A stretch of DNA of 64,000 nt from Gigaspora margarita. Lineage: Eukaryota > Glomeromycota > Glomeromycetes > Diversisporales > Gigasporaceae. Made by a program: the position numbers and the translations under genes. Each line of letters starts with the position of its first letter. Within the stretch, counting starts at the first letter, position 1. Shown here piece by piece: positions 46,837 through 58,724 of the stretch. Below the pieces are notes generated by a model. The model ran no database searches, was not told where the DNA came from, and saw nothing but the letters and a program-made list of their open reading frames with translations. The stretch is taken from NCBI GenBank assembly GCA_009809945.1, contig WTPW01000429.1:321119-385118 (forward strand), given 5' to 3'.

Positions 46837-47880
46837 CAGTCAGACTGTTTGTCACACTCAGTATTTTGTTATATATAAAATTATAAAAAAAAACATATAA
46901 AATTACTATAAACTTTGAAGCCAAGATTCTTTTCAACCTACATATTAATTTAAAATTAAATTTTGCGATTATATAGAGCTCAAAAAGGAGAATAAACTTA
47001 CCTTTTCTGTCAAGTTACAATTCCACCAATTTTGCACAAAACGAGAATGTAACTTCGTCAAAAAAATATTTTTCAATTTTAAGATCATGGTATATGTAAA
47101 ATCATGCCCTGAACAACTTTACTTAGCCGACGGAAGTAGGTTACCTTGTAAGAAAAATGGGTTACTATGTACTAAAGTTAAAATTTATCATATTTCATGA
47201 TCTAACTTTTTTTTCTTATTAGGTAACCTACTTTGGGCTCTTAAGCAAAATTGTTCGGCATGTAATTTTACATCACAATTGAGGTTGAATCGCGCTTTTC
47301 GGACCTTTTACTAAGTGAAAAATGGGTTTAAAGTTAGAAAAAAAAATTTTTAAAAAATTTTTTTTTTTTAAAAAAAAATTCTAAATTTAAACCCATTTTT
47401 CACTTAGTAAAAGGTCCGAAAAGCACGATTCAACCTCAAATGTGATGTAAAATTACATGCCGAACAACTTTGCTTAAGAGCCCAAAGTAGGTTACCTAAT
47501 AAGGAAAAAAAGTTAGATCATGAAATATGATAAATTTTAACTTTAGTACATAGATAACCCATTTTTCTTACAAGGTAACCTACTTCCGTCGCCTAAGTAA
47601 AGTTGTTCAGTGCATGATTTTACATATACCATGATCTTAAAATTGAAAAATATTTTTTTTGATGAAGTTACATTCTCATTTTGTGCAAAATTGGTGAAAT
47701 TGTAACTTGACAGAAAAGGTAAGTTTATTCTCCTTTTTGAGCTCTATATAATCGCAAAATTTAATTTTAAATTAATATGTAGGTTGAAAAGAATCTTGGC
47801 TTCAAAGTTTATAGTAATTTTATATGTTTTTTTATAATTTTTATATAACAAAATACTGAGTGTGACAAACAGTCTGACTG
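46837..47880. mobile_element. Foldback element FB-B, ~1,044 bp near-perfect palindrome
   Basis: The tips CAGTCAGACTGTTTGTCACAC and their exact inverse bound two ~520-bp arms, centred near 47,358. Examples: 'gaggttgaatcgcgcttttc' / 'gaaaagcacgattcaacctc' and 'ggtaacctactttgggctct' / its inverse. TA lies next to each tip. The length and the words 'tgtcacac', 'catataaaattactata' and 'agattctttt' are shared with FB-A. No ORF. Confidence 0.85.
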
Positions 47881-49260
47881 TTAAAAACTTGGAAAATCAA
47901 TATTTTCGATTTTGGTGTTCTATCTTGTTATAGGTAATGCCAAGTGTAGTGTTCAGATCTGCTAGAAATTTTATCCAGATTATCTGACAGATAATTTATC
48001 CAGATAATTACCTTAATTTCAGATAATTATCTATAGATAATCTGTATTAATGTATATACAAAGAATTCGTTAAAAAACTCATTGTTAATATGATCTGTAA
48101 TTAAGTGACAACAATATGTCTATAACAAAGTAGGTTAATCTTTGACTACTATACTTGTTTAGAGGTATGCATTTCTTTATCAACAGTGGCGGCAACTGTT
48201 TTTCATTATGTAAATATAAAATAAAAATAACAAAATAAGACTATACAAGGTTAATGGATAGTTTCTTATAGAGTTCTGAATCAGGTCAACAACATGAAAT
48301 TGGGTAAAGCAAAAACTGGGTCAACCACGTGCAATCAGGTTAAGCAAAAATAATTTTAACTGCATACAATTGGGTCAGCAAAAGCAATTCAGCCACGTGA
48401 AATTGTGTCAAGCTAAAACTGGGTCAACTAGTTGGTAGCATGGTAAACTGGATGAAAGCAGAAGATAGTTAGATGTGTACGTATGTACATACACATATAC
48501 TGGAGATAAAAAATTACTTATTGAGAATAAAAAAACATTATTGTGTAAAAACTTCACCTAAAGGCAAATATTCACTAATAAAGTTTTGCCCATAATAATT
48601 AATTTTTGACTACAAATCACATGAATGTTCTACAAAAATTTTTCTAATAATGTTGTCAACCGTTTTCATTGCAAAAATATCATTCCTGATGGAATCGTCA
48701 GTACTATTCCTGATGGTATAGGAAAAAAATATATACCGTTCCTGATAGGGTTCTTAAAGAAGCCCTGATACTGATTTTATAATAGTGCTTAGTTTTAATG
48801 GGAATACTAAAAAGTCATGACCCGTGATTAAACCATAATGTTAATTTTCTAAAAATTAGAGCTTAATATATACATTAAGGATATTTATGCTAAAAAATTT
48901 TCGTGCAAAATGAAAAGTTAATTACCATGCAAGTGATTTTTATTTTCTTTGAATTTTATGTTGCATATTGATCTTACAGTTGGACAGTAATAATAGGGCT
49001 GCAAAATTTTTGTAGTGTGACTTTATTCGATAATATTGTGGTTTTTTTTTAGAATTCTATAGGAATGATATGTAAATTTTTTTTTATTCAATCCATCAGG
49101 GATAGCATTTTGCGTTTTCATCCGGTTATCCGATTTCAAAATTATTCTTATATAAGTGAATCGGTTGACTAATTTGGAATCCACCCCAAATTACTATAAT
49201 AGTGATAATACACAATTAATTAATAATAATACACAATTACAGAATTAATAAATATTAATA
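47881..49260. other. Dispersed repeat words, no gene
   Basis: Positions 47,960-48,050 repeat the 'cagataattatcc' family. Positions 48,290-48,430 show short repeated phrases ('gggtcaaccacgtg', 'cagccacgtgaaattg', 'aaaactgggtcaac'). No coding region is supported. Confidence 0.4.
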
Positions 49261-49264
49261 ATCG

Positions 49265-50290
49265 TGCAATAGTCAACTCTTTCTGACGATCCCTTGTACC
49301 AAACCTTCCAAGAATACCGATCTATGAAAACTCTATAGTTAACATGTCTATACACAACAAAACTTTACCAAGCTGCTTCGGGTACAAAGTCCATTCACTG
49401 GATGTTCTGCGCATGAAATAGAGTTGAAACAGATATGCAGACTTTTAAGCGAGGCACCTTGGCGGGCTTTGGTGCTATTGAGCAAAGACGTAGTAGAGCA
49501 ACTCTGGAGCTTTGTCAAGTCCTATGGATATGAAAATAGAAGTAGAGGCTTGGTTAGATATGTTATTCTATATAGCATAACTCCTTCAAACTCCTTTAGG
49601 TTTGGTTTTTTCTCCGAGCCCCTTTGGTCTTTTCAAAATTTCAAAAAGTGGGCATTTCGGTTTACCTCCTCCAAAAGATCGGCAGTGTTTACTCCTTCCA
49701 AATTAGGATTGCGTCTTCCAAACTGGAATCGACGTCATGAGTGAGGTCCGTTGCTGCGTACGTGATAAACAAAAAAGATGTGTCAGAGGTTAGGAGGGAT
49801 GACGTAATGAAATTTCTTTCTAGAACATCCTTAGAGGCGTATAGATTTTTCTTTTTCTTTTCTTATAATGTACATATAGTATATCGTATAAGTCATTTCC
49901 TTGTACATACTATATAATTTTTACAGGCTTTAATAGTGCTATCATGTATTTCTTTCTTTTTGCTTTTTTCTTCTTTCTTTTCATTTTTCTTTTTTGTCGT
50001 ATTTGGTTTGTCGCTTAGGTAGTAGTTGTTATTCCCTATTTTATTTTTCCTTTATATATTTCTTCTTACTTGTTATAGTTTTTCTTGTAGTAGGACTTTC
50101 TACTAGAAAGGTTAGGAGAAGAAAGTTTAAAAAGAAGGCAATCTTGATATGGTTAGCATGTGCCAGCCGGTGATAGGAGGAAACATATTTTCAGTAAGTT
50201 GAAAATCCGAATTGAGGCAAAACTTTGCTAGGCGGGTCGCATCTGGATGATATCGGGTGAGCTTTTTGTTGTAGTAGAATGAAACGTACA
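49265..50290 (+). pseudogene. Repeat family with coding remnant (copy on plus strand)
   Basis: Coding text at about 49,309-49,410 (CFGYKVHSLDVLRMK) leads into the ORF 49,424-49,744: LLSEAPWRALVLLSKDVVEQ, LWSFVKSYGYENRSRG. The best match to the copy at 57,916-58,329 is in another frame (VEAWLDMLFYIA, LGLVFSPSPFGLFKISKSGH, FGLPPPKDRQCLL). A T-rich tail follows, ending 'ggcaatcttgatatggttag' and 'gcgggtcgcatctggatgat'. It may be the 3' part of a retroelement, or an expanded gene family. Not recognised further. Confidence 0.5.
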
Positions 50291-50310
50291 TACAATCGCA
50301 GTATTATAAT

Positions 50311-50609
50311 AGGACCCCAGACATATAGTACAGAGGTCATACATTACGCAATTCAGCAAAAACCCCTGAAATTTGAGAAGCAAAAAACCAGTTTTTGGCA
50401 ATTATCTTGGCATCCAGTGGTTCAATTTGAATGAACTTTTTTTTAAAATGAAGCTCTCAGTGAGGCGCATCTAACAAAAAAAAAGTTCATTCAATTCTAA
50501 TTACTGGATCGGAATTTATTTAAGTAAATAGATTTTGACATTTTTAGCAAATTAGGTCAAAATTGGCCAAAATCCAGTTATGACCTATATCAAAGATTTC
50601 CGGGGTCCT
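50311..50609. mobile_element. MITE, ~299 bp, AGGACCCC ends
   Basis: AGGACCCCAGACATATAGTA is inverted at the right end (ATCAAAGATTTCCGGGGTCCT). ATTATAAT flanks both sides (50,303-50,310 and 50,610-50,617). That word is itself palindromic, so it may be TIR or an 8-bp duplication. 'ggtcata...tatgacc' is also shared. Confidence 0.7.
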
Positions 50610-52370
50610 ATTATAATAAAGTCTACAGACACAAAAGGCAGAATTGCTGAAGTTAAAAAATAATCGTGCAATAGTTAAATATTATCACATGACCTGTAAT
50701 TTTGAAGACCGTCCTGGTGGATTCACTAATTTGCATATTTGGTTAGGCCAAAGGCTAAAACGCGCAAATTAATGGCTGCAAGGGTAATTGTAATGTCGAT
50801 AAATATTAAAAAAACAACTGTATATCGATGATTAAAAATCATACATGATTTAATTTTTCAATTATTTCTTGTTTACAATAATTGAATTAATGCAAATATT
50901 AAAATGCAGACAATCAACAAACCTAATTAATGAACCTAATCAACAAACCTGAAAAACAGAAAATTAAAGTGTTTTTTTTAAAAAAAATCTAATGATGATG
51001 TTATCTTATAGGCCTATACTGCTATATGTGAGAGATAAATCTCATCTATTCTCTCTTAACAACTCTAAATTCTAACTTAATCCTACCCAATATATCTGAT
51101 GTCAAATTAATTTTCAAAACTTAATACAGTTATGATATGTGCCATATGAATTGTCACAAAACCATAATTCCATGATATAATGTCATAACTGCTGTAGTGT
51201 ATAAGACTGTATTGCTATATTCCTAAATTCTAAGTTACGCTATAGAATAAAAAAAAAAGATTGGTAATGAAAAATTGGGATGAGTCAAAATAAAATATTG
51301 TAAAAGGTTAATAAAGTGATGCAATAAAAGGAATACATTAAAAATATTAAAGGAAATGATAAAAGTTGGAAAAGAGAGATGCAATAAACAATTGGAACAG
51401 TGTAATGAATGATTAGGAATGGGGCGCAGTGTTGGTTAAGGGGCATAATAAAAAATTAAAAGAATGCATAATGAAAGATTAAAATAAAATCTTAAAAACA
51501 AAATTTATTAAAAAAATTTTTTCTCAATTAAAAATGCTGTGATTCAGTAATTCAGTAAGTACTATCCAAAGCAATTTTAAAAATATATGGAAATAAATAA
51601 CCAATGAACTATCAATAGTTGGGTCATATAACCAACAGTTTGAGTAAAGTATTAGAAACAATAAGACTGAAAACTTTATTATAGGTTCCTGACACAACAA
51701 TATTCGAATACTACTATTAATTTAGAAAATGTAACTGACTTATCATAGATTCAAATTATTATAAAGTCTTGTGAAATTCTCAGCTTTATATAATGCGCAG
51801 AAAAAAAGGTTATAGCCTGGGAAGGGATTAGATTCGTGTATATAATTTACTCTCATTATAGTAAAGCCCTTGGGCTGAGAAAAAAAATCTTCACTATAGC
51901 TTATATCGAAAGACTATATGTACTTCACTATATCAAGTTGAAGTTTAATAATTCTGGAATTTAAAATTCTTCATTTCACTATAACGAGAATGAGTTGTAT
52001 ATAAAATATAAAAGTTACTGCTACTGGTCGATTCGACTTGTTATGAAAACAAACACAGATTCGAAATATTCCAGATAGACAATCAACGGATATAAAATAC
52101 GAGCAAGGTCAGAACAAAAATTGAGATAAAGCTCTGAAAAAACCTGAAAGTTCCAGAAACTTATATATAACATATCAAATGTTTGACTGGATAATTCGCA
52201 TTATTATTAATTTTTTAAGGTAACTGTAAAAAGCTGATTATAGTAGAATTTTTTTTTGTGGTGGTGTCCTATAATAGAGTTTCCCAGTCCTAAACCAAAT
52301 AATTAATTCTTGTCATAAGTTGGATAAATATGAAGTTATTGTGAAAGAAATAGAGGATTAAAAATCCAAA
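50610..52370. other. No supported gene; weak TIR-like words
   Basis: Positions 51,855-52,000 contain 'ctatag...cactata' phrases of the pogo-MITE type (ctcattatagtaaagccctt / cactataacgagaatgag) and may be one decayed copy. The rest shows nothing. Confidence 0.4.
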
Positions 52371-52374
52371 TAGT

Positions 52375-52480
52375 ACAGTCAGACCTCCATGTTCACCAAG
52401 TTGAGTGTGCCCTGGGGTAGTTGACAAGTTGGCAATCTCTTGCCATATTGGCAAGATGGCAAGATTATATATACTATATA
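52375..52480. repeat. One-ended pogo-type MITE fragment
   Basis: TACAGTCAGACCTCCATGTTCACC matches the left TIR of the element at 3,365, but no matching right end is seen nearby. A related non-coding sequence with 'ttggcaagatggcaag' follows. Confidence 0.5.
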
Positions 52481-52664
52481 TATATATAATTAGTATTATA
52501 AGCTAGTCCGATTCTGGGTTTGGTTCGGTCAGGTTCGGGTTCAGACCCAGACTTAAATTTTACAAAATTTCAAACTCAGACTAGACTCAAACTCAATCAT
52601 AAGCTTGGATCAGGTTTGGTCTGAAGTCTGCAAACTAGGTTGAATCCGAAAATACATATATATG

Positions 52665-53335
52665 TATATTTTGATGCTGAACAAGTTTACTTAGAGTGTC
52701 AATTAGTAAAATTTAGATAATCATAGCATTTTGTATAGTTTTATTAATAAAATTATTAATAATGTTTAAATTACTTGAAATTTTCTAATTAATTATAACT
52801 TCTTGCACTAAGTAAACTTGCTTAGAACAAAAAACTACATATTCTATCACATTTTTTTTGAATTTGGAAAAATAATGCTTATTTTTAGAACTTTTATCAA
52901 AAATTTAAAATTAAGTATCTTTGTCTAAAATTTTATGAAAAATAAATAAAATATACCAAAATAATATATTTTTTGGTTCTGAACAAGTTTACTTAGAGCA
53001 AAAAGTTAGAATCAAATAATAAATTTTATATAATAATGGTATTTTGTATAATTTTATTAAAAAATACTTAATTAATTATATTTTCTTGCACTAAGTAAAC
53101 TTGTTCAGCATTAAAAAATATATCAAATCAGTATGTTATATTTAATTTCCTTAAAATTTGAAAAAAGGATACTTGATTTTAAAAATTGTTATCAAAAATC
53201 CAAAATTAAGCATTTTTGGCTTAAATTTTTTAAAAAAATAAATAAAAATATACTAAAAAGGTTATTTTTTGATACAGAACAAGTTTACTTGGATCAAAAA
53301 GTTAGAATCAATTTAGTAAAATTTAAAGAATCATA
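52665..53335. repeat. Tandem ~300-bp repeat with GAACAAGTTTACTTAG motif
   Basis: 'gaacaagtttacttag' occurs at about 52,679, 52,979 and 53,277, and the inverse 'aagtaaacttg(t/c)t' at about 52,813 and 53,092. So about 2.2 tandem units, each with an inverted motif pair. Short ORFs in it are incidental. Confidence 0.7.
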
Positions 53336-53340
53336 AAATT

Positions 53341-54160
53341 AAGATCCCAGACATCTCTTATATAGATCATAACTGGATTTTGGCCAATTTTAATCTAATT
53401 TGCTAAAAATGATAAAACTATAGTTATTTAATCGATGATCCAGATAAGATCAGCACTATTACCATATTGGGACAATATTAAATTTTGGGAATAAGTACAA
53501 TATAAACTTTTATTATATACTGAAATCTGACAACTGTGACTATGGAAGTAATTTTTTCATTAAGTTAACAGCACAAGTCAATTAATTAAAAGTTGTAGAG
53601 CTTACTGAGATGCATCTAATGGTGGTTAGATCATTCAAATTGGTCCAGTGTATGTTGAGATATTGCTAAAAATGATTGGCTAACTATATAAAATTCTATG
53701 TAAACAAACTAGAAATTTTATATAGTCAGTCAATCGTTTTTTAGCGATATCTTAGCAAATACTAGACCAATTTGAATGACCTAATTACTATTAAATGCAT
53801 CTCTGTGAGCTCTATATCTTTCAATTAATTGACTTGTACTATTAATTTAATAAAAAAATTACTTCCATAGTCACAGTTGTCAGATTTTAGCATATAATGA
53901 AAAAATAGTAATTTCCCCCAAATTCTACTATAAAATAGTGCTGATCTTATCTGGATTAGTAATTAAATAACTTCTGATCCAGTAATTAGAATTGAATAAA
54001 CTTTTTTTGTTAGATGTGTCTTACTAAGAGCTTTATTTTTTAAAAATGTTTATTCAAATTGGACTACTAAATACCAAAATAATTGCCCAAAACTGTTTTT
54101 TTACTTCTTAAATTTTGGGAGTTTTTGCTAAAATATATAATGTGTGATTTCTGTACTAGA
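53341..54160. mobile_element. Large inverted-repeat derivative of the AGGACCCC element
   Basis: The left tip 'gatcccagacatctcttata...tcataactggattttggcca' and the interior match the right half of 50,311-50,609. The right tip 'ccaaaataattgcccaaaac...gctaaaatatataatgtgtg' matches the inverse of its left half. Between them 53,530-53,700 and 53,720-53,890 are complementary ('ctatggaagtaattttttca' / 'aaaaaaattacttccatag'). Confidence 0.7.
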
Positions 54161-54234
54161 TACATCAGCAAATTTATAATAGCATAATCTTATATAAGGT
54201 CTTATGAACTGTAATATAAGCAAAATATTGTAAT

Positions 54235-54830
54235 ATATTTCAAAATATTTCAAATATTTCAAAATATCAAATTTTTAAAATATTACAAAAGTAATTTTGA
54301 AATATTTCAAAATATGTTATAAAATATTTCAAACTACTTTTAAAATATTTTAGGACTAGAAAACCAAGCTGGATTAGTAGATCTATAACCTGTATCATGC
54401 ATTATACTAATTTTATGAAATAGTTCAAAATAGTTCAATGATGTTCAAATTCTGTACCTTAAAAGGACTGGACCAACCCAGTTCTGGATGGACCAGACTG
54501 ATTAACAGCTCTAGTGCAGGATATCTAGTCACATCAAGGTGCTAAAATTTAAAGTCTATATATAAATATATATAGAAGTGCTAAATTTTAAAAATATTGT
54601 TCTGAATTTTAAAATTTTATAAGAGTGCTGAAATTTTTAGAGCGTAAATAAAAAAAAAGAGTGCTAGGTTATAAAATTTATATAGTAGTACTGAAATTTT
54701 TAGAGTATGAATAAAAAAAAAGAGAAAAATAAGTGCTAAATTTAATAAAATATAATTTAAGTGCTGAATTTTAGCAAATATATAATATAAGTACTGAATT
54801 TTAGTAAAATAAAGCACTGAATATTTTAAA
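54235..54830. repeat. Low-complexity tandems
   Basis: Positions 54,238-54,350 are 'caaaatatttcaaa' words. Positions 54,590-54,810 have repeats built on 'agtgctgaaatttttagag' and 'aataaaaaaaaagag', about 80 bp apart. A 66-aa ORF over them is a by-product. Confidence 0.6.
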
Positions 54831-55915
54831 TTTAATATAAAATTAAAGAGTATTTAAACTAAAATAACTTTTTAATAAAAAGGTTTTTTTAAAAAACTCT
54901 CTATAGTTATATTCTTTAAGTTTCAAAAAATATTAATATTGAAAGGTTTTTTTAAAAATTATTATTAGTTAAAAATTTATTAAACTTTTAGTGCAAGCAA
55001 TTAATTTTTGATGTGACTAGATGTCCTGTACCATAACAAATAACCTTGAAATGTACATACTCAGTACAAATATAGAAGAGTACAAATAAAGCGTTATTGA
55101 TTATGGAAAATTTACAAGTTTGATTTAATAGTAGATTTAAAATTAACTAACTATTGTCATCAAATAATATAAAATAATAATAATAAAGATAATATGCAAA
55201 TAAACTAATAAATATTAAAAAATAAAATTGTATTATTCTTTAACTTGTTTATATTTGTCAAAAATAAAAGTTGCAAGAATATTATTTTTAATTCATGATT
55301 TATTTGATAGTTTATTTACAAAGTTTTTGACAATAATTTTATTACTCAATAGCTTAAATTATTATTGTACTAAATATTATAAGACCTATTAAATACAATT
55401 ATTAGACTGTAAAAGGCCAGTATATGGCAAAAAAAGGATTTAATTTATGAAAGCTTAAAATATTATTAAGTTTTATTAAATGAATACATATTGAATTTCT
55501 TAAATAGTGATATGGGTTGACCTGGCTCAACTGCCAGATTGATGAATGGATCAATTCTCAGTCTGCACCTTTGTGGATTAGGCCAGTCAATAAAAAGTAT
55601 TAGAATTGATTCTCTTGTAAAGTATACTATGTATATAATCAAAATAGTAATAAAATTGCTACCAAAAATTTTTGAAAACTACAGAATTAAATTAGTTATA
55701 AATAGCTTATTCCGAATATATCAATTTGATAAATAATAATCTGATATCAAAGTAAATTTAAAATGAAAAAATGAGTAGCTACTTACTAAATTAAATAAAT
55801 GATTAATACACTAGTTAATAATTGATAGTTATATAGTAATAAATAGCTTATTTATTTAAGTTTCATTTGTAAATTTATTGTGCTTGCAAAATTACCAGGA
55901 ATGGGGCAATCAAAT
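54831..55915. other. No supported gene
   Basis: AT-rich. A 65-aa plus ORF (55,539-55,736) has no recognised feature. Confidence 0.4.
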
Positions 55916-55919
55916 GGGG

Positions 55920-55980
55920 GTGAGTCAGTAGAAAAGGGACAAATTTATCTAATAAATTTGTCCCTTTTCTACTGACTCAC
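55920..55980. repeat. Perfect hairpin, 29-bp stem, tiny loop
   Basis: 'gtgagtcagtagaaaaggg' plus 'acaaatttat' is followed after about 3 bases by its exact inverse, ending 'ctactgactcac'. It resembles a Rho-independent terminator in shape only; in this setting a minimal foldback element is likelier. Confidence 0.8.
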
Positions 55981-56089
55981 CTCCAAATATATTAATCTGC
56001 AAAATCAGATCTGATTGGCACACATGATCCTATTTGTCACATATAATTTGTGCAAAATACAATATAAAATTGTAATTTAATACAAGTAA

Positions 56090-56619
56090 GGGGGGCATTC
56101 ATAAATAACGTTATGCTTAAGGGGGAGTCCCCTAAAATATAACGATTTTCCAATATATAGGGGGGGTCCCCAATATAACGCAATTTTTTTATAAAAATTT
56201 GTCTAAAACTTGATCCAATAGTCCAAATTGGATTATTTTGGTACCATTCGAATCGTCTCGAGGAGAGGATTCGAATAGTACCAATTTCATTTGATTTGGA
56301 TCACTGAATCACGTTTTATTGACGAAATACTATTGGTTATTATGTTTTCTTATAAAATTACTATAAAATTAATAGTATTTCGTTAATAAAACGTGATCCA
56401 GTGATCCAAATGAAATGATTTTTGGTACCATTTGATTCGTCTCATAGAAATGAATCGAATGGTACTAAAATTATCCAGATTGGATCACTGGGTCACAATA
56501 TATTCAAGTTTTTGTAAAATTTTATATATAAACATACGGATTTTGCAAAATTTTTTTATATAGTAGGGGGGTCGAGAGCTACTATGTAGGGGTACATAAT
56601 GTTATTTATGGATGCCCCC
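56090..56619. mobile_element. PIF/Harbinger-type element with an internal palindrome, ~530 bp
   Basis: GGGGGGCATTCATAAATAAC plus GTTATG is inverted at the right (CATAATGTTATTTATGGATGCCCCC). TAA lies at 56,087-56,089 and 56,620-56,622. Inside, 56,222-56,500 forms another inverted repeat ('gattcgaatagtacca' / 'tggtaccatttgattcg', 'acgttttattgacgaaatac' / 'gtatttcgttaataaaacgt'). Confidence 0.8.
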
Positions 56620-56622
56620 TAA

Positions 56623-57395
56623 GAAGTAAATGCAGAGGTGCATTTACAAATACCATAACAAATGATAGTAAAACAAGATTTTTTGGTAAAATGTGGCATA
56701 TCTATTTAGTGAATTTTTAGTATTTTTCAGTTTTCTTTGCATTATTTTTTATAGGAATGATAAAATGATAATCAATGATCAAGCAAAAGTACTTGTTAAT
56801 AATTTTTACTATGACTAGTGCTTGATGTAAATATTTTGGAAGTGGTTCCAGTAAGAAATCTAATTGATTTTCTTACTGGAACATTATATATTAACATCAT
56901 ATAATTGGATTGTTTACTTTTATGTCTAAGCAAGGTATACTAGAAGCAATCTAGTTAGACCAGAATCCTAAATGGGATACCATAATCTAACATCATAGAA
57001 AAGTGCATATAATGTCAGATAAGTAGAATTAATCAACTGTCTAATTAATGAAATACTAATAAAATCTTCATTATTAAATGCAAATATAAGAAGAGTCTTG
57101 CTACAATGATATAAAAATACAAATGAACGAATAAAAATATAAAACAATTTTAGGAATAATCAGAAAATAAATATCTAATAATATTTTAAAAATGTTAAAT
57201 TTTAAGATAATAATTATTTGTATTATAATCAACAAATTTTATTTTATTTTTTAATTTTTTTTTTTTAACCTTTGACAATCCTGCTTTTATTTATCTAAGA
57301 AGGATGTGTAATTTTACACTTATTTTAGTTTACAACAGCTGCTACTAAAACCCTTCTTTCTTGAATAAAAACTTACTTGCGCTACCTAATATCCG
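56623..57395. other. No gene; one hairpin
   Basis: 'ttccagtaagaaatctaatt' and the inverse 'gattttcttactggaa' (about 56,847-56,883) make a short hairpin. I see nothing else. Confidence 0.45.
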
Positions 57396-57399
57396 CTAA

Positions 57400-57915
57400 G
57401 TATGATCTGTCGCAATAGCAAATTTTCTCACATAAGGTCATGCACCTCTCTGTATGTGCACCCCATGATCACTGAATAGCTGCTACCAACCTTATCAAGA
57501 TTGTCGATTTCTTTAAATCCTCCTCACCTAACTTCATTGCGAAAAAATTTCGATCCAAACAAAAAGAAAAAGATACAAACAAGAAGTTTAAAAGGAAAGT
57601 AAAAAAAGGGGGTAATACTACAAAACCTACACAAAGACCAAAAACAGATAAAGAAAAACGAAGAAAGATTAGAAAAACAAAGGAAAAAAGAACAAATCTA
57701 TAACAAATGCAAATGCCAATGCAAATGCGTAAAGTAAAAATTATATAATACTATATCAGAACTCTGCCACAGTATTATATATAATCTAAAGCAGAGAAAT
57801 ATATACTAAACTATTACGCCTAATTTAAAATTGTTAGAAATTTCTAAGAATATTCCAGAAAATCTCTGCCACATCATTCATTGTTTACATTGCAGCATAA
57901 TGATCACTTGTGATG
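57400..57915 (-). repeat. 3' part of the repeat family, minus-strand copy
   Basis: Read on the minus strand, a T-rich tract (57,545-57,700) ends 'gttaggtgaggaggatttaa...cgacaatcttgataaggttg', parallel to 'gttaggagaagaaagtttaa...ggcaatcttgatatggttag' at 50,118-50,158 on the plus strand. Confidence 0.55.
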
Positions 57916-58329
57916 TCAACACCGATTAGGAAGGTGCCATCCCAAATTGGAATGAAAACATTGCCAATCTTCTGGAGAGGATAAGCCGTATTTCCCACTT
58001 TTTGGCAAAATTTTGAAAACTCCAAGAGAACGGACTGAGAATACTAACTTGCGAAAGAAAGGAAGAGTATATGCTATACAAAATATTATATTCAACCAAA
58101 AGTATGCTTCTACTAAAGTTTTTACACCTTTTGACAAAAACTTTAGAGTATACTGCCCTACTACATTTTCTATAGTACCGGAGTCTTCTACCAGGAAGTC
58201 AAACCCAAAAGGAGAACTCTTTTTAAGCTCTATTTCAGTTATCCCACATTCGATCTGGAACTCTGGATCCCAGTTGCTCCAATGGTGAAGTTTTGTTATG
58301 TATAAATGTAATAATTGTATAGTTATCAT
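57916..58329 (-). CDS. Repeat-family protein of unknown function, 137 aa ORF
   Basis: This unbroken ORF reads WSNWDPEFQIECGITEIELK, then LVEAYFWLNIIFCIAYTLPF, a hydrophobic segment, and FRKLVFSVRSLGVFKILPKS with PEDWQCFHSNLGWHLPNRC at the end. The second half is homologous to the decayed copy at 49,540-49,740. The start is not certain; the Met at 58,329 is simply the first in frame. It lies about 400 bp beyond the stop of the microexon-array gene on the same strand. It could be part of a retroelement or of an expanded gene family. No recognised domain. Confidence 0.4.
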   Translation of the reverse strand: MITIQLLHLYITKLHHWSNWDPEFQIECGITEIELKKSSPFGFDFLVEDSGTIENVVGQYTLKFLSKGVKTLVEAYFWLNIIFCIAYTLPFFRKLVFSVRSLGVFKILPKSGKYGLSSPEDWQCFHSNLGWHLPNRC

Positions 58330-58724
58330 AGGTCGGTAGTTATGGAAAAAGTTGGTACGAGGGATCGTTGGAGAGAGTGTGATTGTTTACCGCAAAATTT
58401 TATTTTTTTAATAAATTTAAAATAATAATACAAAAGTATATATTTTAATTCAACAAATTTTGCATATTTTAAATTAATAAAACTAAATTAAAAATAAATT
58501 TGTTTGCTAAAAAAATAGATTAAAAATAAAATAATTGAAAAATAAATTTGTTTGCTAAAAAAAATAGATTAAAAATAAAATAAATGGTTTTATATAATTT
58601 AATTTTTAATATATGTATTATAATTAAAATATATAATAATTAGTTTTATATAATTGGTTTAATATATATATATTATAATTAAAAAATAAAAATATACTAG
58701 CTTACTTATAAATTAATAAAAATT
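58330..58724 (-). other. 3' flank of the microexon-array gene
   Basis: On the minus strand this AT-rich stretch follows the TAA at 58,725. It contains AATAAA-like words (e.g. near 58,400) that could serve polyadenylation. A direct repeat 'aaataaatttgtttgctaaa' (about 58,492 and 58,542) is present. Confidence 0.4.

Noticed and set aside
55920..55980. Bacterial-type terminator
   Set aside because: The stem fits, but there is no gene upstream and the setting is a eukaryotic genome rich in foldback elements.
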